Assembly (NCBI GenBank): GCA_020002185.1
Contig: CM034543.1
Span: 11,294,634 to 11,358,633, forward strand
DNA: 64,000 nucleotides
Direction of reading: 5' to 3'
Origin: Paraescarpia echinospica
Taxonomy: Eukaryota > Annelida > Polychaeta > Sabellida > Siboglinidae
How positions within the stretch are numbered: the first letter of the stretch is position 1; each line of letters opens with the position of its first letter. The notes below the pieces were generated by a model. That model had not been told where the DNA came from. It was given only the letters and a program-made list of their open reading frames with translations, and ran no database searches. The translations under genes were made by a program, and so were the position numbers. Shown here piece by piece: positions 55,425-64,000 of this stretch.

Positions 55425-58088
55425 GGATATGTAATGTTTAGGAAAGATAGAATAGGAAGAAGGGGAGGTGGAATTATTTTATATGTTAAAAAATCTATCC
55501 AGGCTTATGAAACAAAATTAGAAAGAGAAGGAGATTGCGAAGAAGCTGTTTGGTGTAACATAGTTACAGGAAACTCAACGTTAACGGTGTGGTTAGTTTA
55601 TCGAAGTCCAAACATAAGTGCAGAACAGAATGACAAAGTACAAAATGCTATAAGGGAAGTTAGCAAACGGGACTGTATTATTATGGGAGATTTCAACCAT
55701 GGTCATATACAATGGAAATCTCTACAAAGTACGGGGAGTGAGGACAACAAGTTTTTAGTTTTAGTTCACGACAGTTTCCTTTCTCAACATGTGTTAGAGC
55801 CAACCAAGGGTGAAAATGTATTATACATAGTTTTGTTCTCACAGAATGAATTAGCTGACAATGTCAAATTATGCGAGCCACTGAAAAGTAGTGATCACAA
55901 CCACATACATTTTACCATCAAAGTAAAATCAGAAATAGATAATAAAAAGCAGTTCAGGAGAACTTTCACAAAGGAAGATATAATGTAATGAGGAAATATT
56001 TAGCAAAGATAGACTGGAACAACACACTGAAGAATAAGTCAACAACAGAATGCTGGAATATCTTAAAGAGTGAAATTAAATGCATCATCGATAAATTTGT
56101 TCCTTTAAAAAAACAAACCAACGATGTGGAAGTCATGTAGACGTACTGGAAATAACGAAGACTACAACATTTATAAAGAAGCACTAAACCAAGCTACAAC
56201 TGAAATTCGAAGAGAAGCTATGAACAAAAATTAGCTTGTAATATAAAACAAGACAGCAAGAGTTTTTATGCATATGTTCGGAGCAAACAGAAAGTTCAGG
56301 ATAATGTTGGTCCTCTAGACGATAGTGCTGGAAATATAATATCAGAGGGATTCTTAATGGCAGAAGAACTGGATGAGTGTTTTAGTTCAGTATTTACCAG
56401 GGAAGATATTAGTTCACTGCCAGTACCAGAGGCTAAGTTCAAGGGGGCAGATTTAGACTATTTAGGACAGTTAATTGTAACCCCGGAAATGGTAGCTAAG
56501 AAAATAAGGGCTATGAAGGATAATAAATCACCTGGAGTGGATGGGATTCCGCCCAAACTACTATTGGAAATTGTAGAACAAATTAGCATACCACTTGCAA
56601 CAGTTTTCAATTTGTCGTTAGAACAGGGAGTGGTTCCTTTAGAATTGAAAGAGGCAAACATTATACCGTTATTTAAAAAAGGTTCGAGAAACAAGTCAGA
56701 AAACTATACACCAGTGAGTTTAACATCATTGATTTGCAAATTATTAGAAAGATTAATTAAAGATCACATGTTGGATTTTCTTGTTAAAAATAACTTGATA
56801 AACCCACCTCAACATGGGTTCTTAAAAGCGAGGTTATGCTTAACAAATATGTTATGTTTTTTTGGAAGACATCACTAAGTGGGTAGATGATGGATCACCA
56901 GTAGATATTGTCTACTTAGATTTTCAAAAAGCTTTCGACAAAGTACCACATCATAGATTATTGCTTAAACTAAAGGCCCATGGCATAGGAAATGGTATAA
57001 TAAACTGGGTAGAAAAATGGCTGATTGACAGAAGACAACGAGTAGTAGTTGATGGGGAGGCTTCAAACTGCAAATCGGTATTGAATGGGGTACCACAGGG
57101 ATCAGTACTAGGACCTATATTATTCTCAATATATATCAACGATTTGGATGATGAAATAACAAGCAAGGTGTTTAAATTTGCGGATGATACAAACGTGTTT
57201 AGAAGGATTAAAAGTGATGGAGGTCGACAGCATTTACAAGATGATCTTGACAGGTTGATCAAATGGTCTGAAAAGTGGCAAATGCTGTTCAATTTTGGTA
57301 AATGTAAATGCCTTCACACAGGACATGGGAACGGAGAGGTAGAATATACAATGGGGCTTACAGTACTAAGTACTACTGTAAAAGAAAAGGACTTAGGGTT
57401 AACCATTAGTGCTTATATGAAGGTTTCAGAGCAGTGCGGAATTGCAGCTTCAGAGGGAAATCAAATCCTTGGATTAATTAGGTGAAATATAGCGTATAAG
57501 GAAAAAGAACAAATAATACCGCTGTACAAAACAGTAGTGAGACCTCATTTAAAATATTGTATACAAGCGCGGAGGCCATATCGCAAGAAGGACATAGATA
57601 TGCTAGAAAGAGTACAGAGGAGAGCGACTAAAATGATACCAAAACAGAGGGATCTTAGTTACGAAATTCGCCTAAAAGAATGTGGTTTAACAATATTAGA
57701 GACCAGGAGATTGAGAGGAGATCAGATATAAGTGTTTAAAATAATAAATGGTTATGAAAATATTGATAGAACTATTTTTTTCTCAGTTACGAAAGATAGA
57801 AGGACTAGAGGACATGAAGTTACATTAGCAAAGGAGCAGTGTAGATTAGATATAAGAAAGTTACCATTTTCACAAAGGACTGTAATTGAATGGAACATAT
57901 TATCTGCTGATTGTGTGGGTGCTAGTAGCGTGAATACGTTTAAAAATAAAATCGACACATACCTCAGAAGGGCGGGATACACATAGATAAAAGCGTTGGA
58001 TTCTCGATAAGCCAAAGGCTTCCTTGTCCACCTGCCACCTAGAGTTAATTCTTCGGGTGGCAATCTTGTAAAATTTTGTTAAGTCTTG
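55425..58088 (+). pseudogene. CR1 ORF2 and 3' end (copy 4)
   Basis: Starts inside the endonuclease at TGYVMFRKDRIG and contains GDFNHGHIQW, SSDHNHIHF, the RT blocks at 56520-57190 with [13 protein letters not shown] and FADDTNVFR, then the C-terminus (57986). There are stops and frame changes near 55988, 56120, 56870, 57483 and 57729, plus a deletion at about 56115. The 3' hairpin is at 58033-58062, the tail at 58063-58088. Confidence 0.88.
58033..58062 (+). other. CR1 3'-terminal stem-loop (copy 4)
   Basis: TGCCACC pairs with GGTGGCA. The inner stem is partly disrupted (CTTCGG in place of TCTGGG). Confidence 0.65.
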
Positions 58089-58885
58089 ACCTCCAACCTG
58101 ATTGCTCGTCTGTCGCGGAGGTTTATATAAACGAACTGGTGATTACACTTTCGTTGTGTTAGGTCCTCTTTTGTGTTATCGGTTGGATAACTCACTTTCT
58201 CCTCCCTTCTTCCCGGGAATGATCCATCTCTCATTAGGTTCAGCTTCTTGATTATCGTATCAGTCAATCAGTGAGAAGATCGTTGATGAAGAAATCACTC
58301 CTTTGCAACTTCTTCTGGAGTGTTTCAAATATCTCCAGGATGTCGCCCATCAGTGCGGTGATCAACGTTTGTTGGTGGTTCCAGATTTTCAGGAACCCTT
58401 TGGCTTCAGCCTTCTCCTTTTATCGCTGGTACTATCTGGCGCCTGCATATGTACCCACACCATAATGCAGGCTGGTAGGTTGTTCAGCACAGCCTCCACC
58501 AGCTGCAGCTTGTGCTGGGCAAACCTGAAATCGTGGTGCCGGGGGAACTGTTTGAAATTCCTGGCCTGCGCATTTTCATCCGTCTCGGCGTCCGGAAGAA
58601 TCTTACGAGTCCCAATAGATTGGACTTCCAGATTCCCAAATCAGATACGGTGCTGACGACCAACTCAATAGCTAAGTCAGATCGATGTGCAGAACACCAG
58701 AAGGTTGCCAAACCTCTCTGCGTTTGGTCAGCAAGCAGATGCCATAATCCACCCTGTCTGCCGGTGTTGGCCGCCTCGTCGTCAGTGGTGACACCAACCA
58801 GCTTCGTGTCTTTATCCCCTGTCAGATCCAGAGTTTTTTCACCACTTCAAGTAGTCCAGGGGCACCGTTCTTCTTTAGCGAATGC
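58089..58885 (-). pseudogene. hAT transposase, catalytic-core block (KIAA1586/ZBED-like)
   Basis: Minus-strand frames read LVGVTTDDEAANTGRQGGLW, ATFWCSAHRSDLAIELVVST and GIWKSNLLGLVRFF, then, after a frame change, ARNFKQFPRHHDFRFAQHKL, LVEAVLNNLPA and GDILEIFETLQKKLQRSDFF, then FVYINLRDRRAI. This follows the order of KIAA1586-type hAT proteins: the first catalytic Asp in TTDxE, the C-x2-H motif, then the helical insertion. At least two frame changes are present. The block stops where the CR1 3' end is inserted. Confidence 0.75.
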
Positions 58886-59086
58886 ATGACAACTGCTACT
58901 TAGAGTTTTTTTTAATTTTACTCTAGTGCAAATTAAATCAAACACACTAAAACGAATAAAAAGTAAGCCCTACAAGGGGCTGGTTTGGGAGAATGGGTGC
59001 ACACTGGGGGAAGTTGTTCTGACTGGGGGACAAACGAAAGGGCTGGGGGCAATGCCCCCCACTTTGTACGTTAAAAAAACGCCCTG

Positions 59087-59094
59087 TGTACCGC
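59087..59094. other. Right target-site duplication of the hAT element
   Basis: TGTACCGC, as at 45491-45498. Confidence 0.85.
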
Positions 59095-59465
59095 CCAAGT
59101 ATAACAACCTGTTCAATTGTTTAGTGTTCTTTCCGCAGATCATGCACCTCCTGTTCACCTATCCACATTATTTCAGTTCTTTCCAGATTTATTCGGAGGC
59201 CATGTTGCCTAAAGGTGTTACTCCATTCTTGCAATGCTTGCTATATTTCCTCTTTGTTGTCAGCCACCACTGCTAGATCGTCTCCATATAGTATCTTCTT
59301 AAGTTCTTCCTGTTCCGATACCTTTCCACTGATCAGATTCATCACTATAATGAAAACCCGGAGACTCGGTCAAAGCATTTCCCTACACCCACTCCAAATT
59401 GTGTCGATGTTTCTCTTTCGACTCTCACCACTGCTGTTGTCTCCGTGTACGATGCCTCTACCATT
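59095..59465 (-). pseudogene. RTE-type LINE, reverse transcriptase part (upstream of hAT insertion)
   Basis: The minus strand reads EASYTETTAVVRVERE, then SLF-like codons leading to LLYGDDLAVVADNKEE-type blocks (GDD in the catalytic box), QALQEWSNTFRQHGLRINLE, and finally KQLNRLLYLGG, which connects to TVCEDGRSS at 45490 across the hAT element. Two frame changes. These are RTE-group motifs. Confidence 0.75.
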
Positions 59466-59640
59466 CTGAACTGATGCGTATTATATAATAGCCGTAGCCG
59501 CATCTGCAGAGATCTGTGATCGCCTAAACTACAGTGTCCACAGCTTACGGAAGGCGACGTTGGCCAGCTGCTTTCGTCGAGCGACGTCTTCGGTTTCACC
59601 GTGGAGCGACCCAAGCTTGCGTGTCCATACGCCATTCTTC
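59466..59640 (-). pseudogene. LINE C-terminal fragment
   Basis: The minus frame reads RKNGVWTRKLGSLHGETEDV, then ARRKQLANVAFRKLWTL and RRSQIS, the region after the RT thumb of another LINE (a NVAFxKLxxLW-type motif). It abuts the RTE piece directly. Confidence 0.5.
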
Positions 59641-60562
59641 CTGTAAGCGGTCAGCGTATCGGCTGATCCTTACTTGTTCGTTTTGTTTTAGCGACCACTC
59701 GGCCAAGCAAGCAATAAGCTTTCCAAAGATATATGACAAGGCCATTCTGTAGTTAAGTGAACTAGATATGCAGCCATTGCAATGTTAAGACGTTTGCGAA
59801 GGGGCATAATTTCGAAAATTCATTATTTGACGGTGATCTTGTTTGATCTTGGATTCACGCTTATTGCACCACTTGGCAGCTCTACGACAGGCCTCTTTAT
59901 GACGGGAAAAAGTAGGGCTTCCAACTGACGAATATACGTTCAAAAAAATGTCAGGTCCACATCTAGGGGGCAAGTCCCCCCCCCGCGGAAGCCCATGACA
60001 CCATCACAAACAAGATAAGAACGAAATGTTGCATCAGTCTACAATCAGGTCTACAGCTACTTTTAAAGATAAAAAATGATTTGCAGTATTTCGATCTAAT
60101 CTTAAACTTTCAGTGGTTATTATGTGTATAATTTGTTTTTTTATATGATTGTTCTCTCATTCCAGTGTGTCGCTCGGTTACCTTTCCATCAACTAAATCA
60201 AGTCGGTGCTTAGAACAATGAAGTTACCCTTGGGGCAGGGTCTGGGTCAAAAGTTAGTGCATAAATGAAGGTCGCCACTATTTTGGTTCCGTCACGCGTG
60301 ACCACCCGCATGACCTTTGACCCGGTACTAGCGCGGAGAGCTCATGCTTAGACAACAACCAGTGCGTGCGTACAAGGTACTGCTGTTGTTTTGTTTGCGT
60401 GTGGAGTCGCTGCTGACACAGTTTCGTCGCAGCGGCTGATAGTGAAGTAGTACTTCGTGCTAGGCATTTACTGCCCCGGTTCACCTCGTTGAGTCGACGC
60501 CGCCTTGCCGTTGACGAACTAGGCACAGAAGCCCGGACGGGCTGCCGGTACACGGCCGGAAC
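59641..60562. other. No firm gene; 3' end is a GC-rich leader
   Basis: A 62-codon minus frame at 59785-59973 has RRAAKWCNKR but no known family. 60290-60562 is GC-richer, with CpG-bearing strings, and forms the probable 5' UTR or promoter of the next gene. No TATA box was seen. Confidence 0.5.
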
Positions 60563-62356
60563 ATGTTGACGAGTTCCGAGGCGAAATGGCGGTGTCTCTG
60601 GCACTTGCTCGTGTGGTCAATCAGTATGACTCTTGTGTCGCACTTTCTACGGCTCACGGAGCATGTGGCCTTCTATTTGTTCGCGGCGATCAGCGTGCTC
60701 GTGTTGCCCGTATTAACAGCCACCTACTGCAACACGGCAGGGCGACGAGGTGCTAACTTGCTCAGGTAGGTCACGCAACGACACACGACACCCTGGGGCC
60801 TGGGCGCCGTGAATGGACAACTGCATGGGTAGTCGGCTCGGATAGTCATGCGAGCGGTTATAGCGTATGTAAAACGTCCTGGGTTATTATTATCCATGCA
60901 TGACCTCTTAAATGCACATGCCAACATACATGCATGCATGCATACAATACATATATACACGCATAAACGCATGCACATATACTTACCCGCTTACATACTT
61001 ACATGCATATATGCATGCATACCTACATACATGCACACGTATACACATGCACACATGCATATATAAATAGTGCACAGTATTACACACATTCATACACATA
61101 CGCGCACACACACCAGGCATGGGGTCAATTCCGTTATGTCAATTCAAATTTGAGTCAGTTCCAATTCCACCTTGTAAAAATCAATTCCAAATTATGATTT
61201 CCATTGACAACTTTTTAATATCCTAGGCTATTGAATCCAATTAATTTCAACACCGGAAAACTACCCAACATCTTGAATATGTCTAGTCTATAAATGTTTC
61301 TCTTGTCAAATATATTGTGAGACACAGGTTAGGTCTTTGCTGCTAAGTTGACATTGAGCTACACCTGAACAGCTCATCCCCTACATAGTGACATTCGGTG
61401 GACTGTTGATAACCAGTTGTGACCAGCTGAATGACTGGAGACTGATATATCCTCACATTATTTGCTCAGAATACAACATTGAGCAGACTTTACTTGAAGC
61501 TGACACTTGACACACTTCTAACAGAGCAGTTGGCTTCCTGCTGCTGCATTGTCTCATTGAGCCCGTATTCCAGAAGCCATTTATCAATCTATTCACCTTT
61601 ATTCTTCGTGTTCACATTGTGTCAATGACAGAGTGGACAGCGCCTGTGCTGGAACGCTGACGGATTCCTGGTTGTTACCAGATTCAGGCAGACAAATAAG
61701 ATAGTAATAGTAAATTTAAGGAGTAAATATTAACATTACTAAGTCACCGATTCCAACAAAATTAACTTTGTTGAAGCGTTTTGTTATTGGTTTCTTTGTT
61801 GTCCTATAAATTGGTGTTAGCGTTGGGTATCAATACTTGGTGTTCATATATGATAATATACGTTTGTGTTCGTGGCATAACAATAAGTACAATATACTTT
61901 GCCGTTACAAAAAAATTTGGGTCTATCCCTGATTATCCCCTTAATTGTGAGGTGGCTGCATTATCGAGATGACTGTAAAACGAGGTTCAACTGTATACAT
62001 TTTTTAACGTGTAATTGTCACGTTGCGCAGTTTCCTACGTTCCCACTAAATGTCTAATATCAACATAAGATAAAGATCAATTTGACCTGGTTTATTTGCA
62101 TAATTAACCTCTTGTGTACAGGAAGTTTGCAGCTTTGGTTCGTTTGTTGTCGGACAGCGTCGACCTCCAAGTTATATGGCCTGATATCGCTTCACAACTC
62201 CATTTTTCCTACATTTTGTTACACGTACCCAGGGAATTGTTGATGGTTACATCGGGTCTGTTTTGTAACATTATATCATACAACAGGCCAAGTGCAGGTT
62301 TACTAGGGTACGCTATTTCTGGTAACATTAGTCACGTGTACCTCGACAGAAAATAG
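60563..62356 (+). CDS. Two-exon gene, small membrane protein (145 aa)
   Basis: Exon 1 is 60563-60765 and exon 2 is 62122-62356. The ATG has A at -3, and an in-frame TGA lies 17 codons upstream. The donor is CTCAG followed by GTAGGT; the acceptor is CTCTTGTGTACAG. The junction splits AGG (Arg) after two bases, giving 203+235=438 nt. Predicted membrane spans are residues about 12-28 (WHLLVWSISMTLVSHF), 35-56 (VAFYLFAAISVLVLPVLTAT) and a weaker one in exon 2 (FSYILLHVPRELLMVTSGLF). Family not recognised. Exon 2 might instead end at an internal donor such as AGG followed by GTACGC (62307) with further exons outside. An AATAAA at 62664 could serve the present model. Confidence 0.6.
60905..61080. 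repeat. Simple repeat (CATG/CATA/CACA)n
   Basis: Interrupted tetranucleotide-like repeat within the intron of the membrane-protein gene. Confidence 0.9.
61114..61260. other. hAT-like end with repeated TCAATTCC
   Basis: CAGGCATGGGGTCAATTCC resembles a hAT terminal sequence and is followed by three more TCAATTCC/CCAATTCC motifs within 75 bases. No opposite end was found. Confidence 0.35.
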
Positions 62357-64000
62357 GTCAAACACCATACAATCTGGTAGAGCCGCAGAGTTACATAATT
62401 AATCATTCCCCTACAGACAACTGGCGGGTTTTATTTATATATGTGGGTTGAGCATGTTTTTCTGTTATTGAGAATGACGTGGCAATGGTTATATTTTTGG
62501 CGTGCGGATAGTTGACTGGCTTCTTTGATTTAATTTTATACTTGGTATGAATAAGAACACGTTGGTTGTGTAGAATTGATAATAGTAAACACTGTATGTG
62601 TTTGAGGAACAGTGACGTTTACACGTGTTCACAGCAGTTTAATTAAAGTTGTCATTTACAAATTTAATAAATCAAGCCACACACATGGAGAGTGTTTCCG
62701 GCCATGTACATATCTACCAAATACATTTGATTCAGTCTTCGTATGTGTGGATTGTTGCACCACTAAGGTGTACAGTCGAATCTCGCTTCAAGGTCACCTC
62801 AGTAATACACCCAGCTCGCAATTAAGGTCACCCTACGACAGTTCCAAATTATTTCAATATTCAGGAAAGTATAGGAAATTAGTATCGCTAATGTCACTTC
62901 GCTATTCACACCATTCACAGTGTTATATTCACAGAATAGGGCATATGGTCGAGGCATTTAAATGTGCCCTTTTCCCGTGCGTAGACAACCTTTAAAATCA
63001 TTGAAAGTTTGTACCGTTTCAAAACCACTGTAATTTCATTCATATATCATGACACCGGAAGTGGACCTACCCCTGTATGATGTCAGTGATGTTGACTTTG
63101 CAATTCCCCGTCTTCATGCGTGATGAGTGTGTCACGCCATAATTGACTACGTTAGCTGGGTAAACAACGTTACCCCCGTTAAGAGGGTGACAGCATTCAT
63201 TACACCAGCGGGTGTGTGCGCCAAGTTTTAACCCGGTCTGGCCTTGTGGGATCGGGTATTGACCTCACGGGTCCACACACGCGCTGAAGTGATATATCGC
63301 TGAAATAGTTCACCGACGTGTTGATGTTGTTGGTTTCCCCTTTCTCCCGAAGTCAGGGATGAGGCTGGTCCAAATACTGACGCGCGATATAGTTTGTGTT
63401 CCATGTTTGTTCTTTGCCCCGTTTTAGTGCTGTCCCATCCCACCGTTTCCATCTCACCTCGCTCCTATTCCACACTCCCCTCCCAATCCCATCTCAGATA
63501 ATCACGTTTTTTAAAATATATCCAGCAAGTGGTGTCTCAATATAATTATACTAATCAACTAATCAATGATATGAACAATAACCTTGATCATGGACACATA
63601 AACCCCTGTACAACATTAAGGATGGGTCAATATGGTACATATTAATGTGTAAACACATTTGTTGACGTAACAGGGTCTACAACATCTCAAAGGTGCATCT
63701 GATCGTTTTGTATTGTAACATGTTATTGTAAAATAATAGGATATAATATATAGCCATGTTTCCTTTGATATATTGGACGCTTACACGTGTTTCACCTAAC
63801 TGTAACTGCTCATGTAGTCTGACCGTAATTTGAATGTATCGACTGGAACATAATTTTGTTTACTTTGCATGTTGAACTGTTACTAATTGTTCCTTAACAA
63901 AAAAGTGTCAACTTATATATATCTAAACCCGTTACTCGTTAAAATACATTTCGGTCGTCAAAATGTTAGCGCAAACATATTAATAATTATTCTAGTGCGT
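62357..64000. other. No recognised gene
   Basis: AT-rich sequence with an AATAAA at 62664. A 127-codon frame at 62612-62995 has no recognisable features. GGTCAATACCCGATCCC at 63246-63262 (minus) resembles a tRNA B-box region, but no A box was found. Confidence 0.5.

Larger units (their letters stand above)
46343..58088 (+). mobile_element. CR1 LINE (copy 4) in three pieces inside the hAT
   Basis: The pieces are 46343-46442 (start of the 5' UTR, aligned to 9056), 52649-52934 (next part of the 5' UTR, aligned to about 9145-9433) and 55425-58088 (ORF2 from the endonuclease to the 3' end). Their order and strand fit one element. It was cut by the terminal-inverted-repeat element at 46443-52648. 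ORF1 is missing, replaced by 52935-55424. That the three pieces are one element is inferred from order, orientation and the shared hAT host. Confidence 0.75.
45499..59086 (-). mobile_element. hAT DNA transposon, 13.6 kb with nested insertions
   Basis: The left end CAGGGCGTTTTTTA and the right end, inverted, CAGGGCGTTTTTTT form a 13-bp perfect terminal inverted repeat. Both ends are flanked by TGTACCGC, and removing the element joins the two halves of an RTE LINE in frame. Own sequence is about 845 bases on the left and about 1000 on the right; the rest is later insertions. Transposase reads on the minus strand in two blocks (58089-58885 and 45731-46342). It is inactive because of the insertions and frameshifts. 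Confidence 0.85.

Noticed and set aside
60278..60604. Minus-strand frame of 108 codons
   Set aside because: Overlaps the GC-rich leader of the membrane-protein gene on the other strand. No splice or family support.
63240..63300. Minus-strand string resembling the T-arm of the SINE at 42929
   Set aside because: Only the B-box part matches. No A box or SINE body.

Overview
Eukaryotic (metazoan) DNA, probably from a marine invertebrate. Evidence is AT-rich non-coding DNA, intron-bearing genes with GT...AG sites and TACTAAC-like branch points, CR1, L2 and RTE LINEs, a Penelope-like element, Ty3/gypsy elements, hAT elements, a tRNA-derived SINE and long (CA)n and (GA)n tracts. The species cannot be named from the sequence. 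Two runs of exactly 1000 N (4249-5248 and 41600-42599) are fixed-size assembly gaps. No bacterial-type genes, rRNA or CRISPR arrays were seen.

Layout. 1-3013: 5' part of a Ty3/gypsy element on the minus strand, with a CR1 LINE (3014-4248) in its LTR. 5249-9055: one fragment and one candidate exon of unknown genes, otherwise featureless. 9056-14905: a CR1 LINE split at 12531-13980 by another LINE. 16530-16690: hAT transposase relic. 19666-20263: TATA promoter and short ORF with a finger-like motif. 20490-26395: second gypsy copy, opposite orientation, split by an L2/CR1-type LINE with an uninterrupted 1047-codon ORF. 26396-31206: LINE fragment, microsatellites, and a Penelope-like element made of two head-on pieces. 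32211-33247: small terminal-inverted-repeat transposon with a broken Myb/SANT protein. 34641-34755: THAP-type finger exon. 35505-35801: 153-bp duplication carrying two ideal heat-shock-element arrays. 36477-37371: a three-exon gene on the minus strand (155 aa) whose upstream region has octamer, CRE and TATA motifs. 37918-41131: about 33 copies of a 101-bp minisatellite. 42929-44315: tRNA-derived SINEs and a short duplication.

45176-59465 is a deep nest. An RTE-type LINE is cut by a 13.6-kb hAT element (45499-59086) with an 8-bp target duplication. The hAT transposase is cut by a CR1 LINE (pieces 46343-46442, 52649-52934 and 55425-58088). The CR1 5' UTR is cut by a 6.2-kb terminal-inverted-repeat element (46443-52648) with an 11-bp target duplication. 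That element holds another CR1 (48455-52118) and a 259-bp palindrome. The chain gives a relative order of insertions.

60563-62356 is a two-exon gene for a small membrane protein (145 aa). The rest to 64000 shows nothing firm.

The host genes recognised here are few: the two spliced genes, plus exon candidates at 5886 and 34641. Everything else is mobile or repetitive DNA, mostly decayed. The least decayed elements are the 20.6-24.4 kb LINE and the 48.5-52.1 kb CR1.
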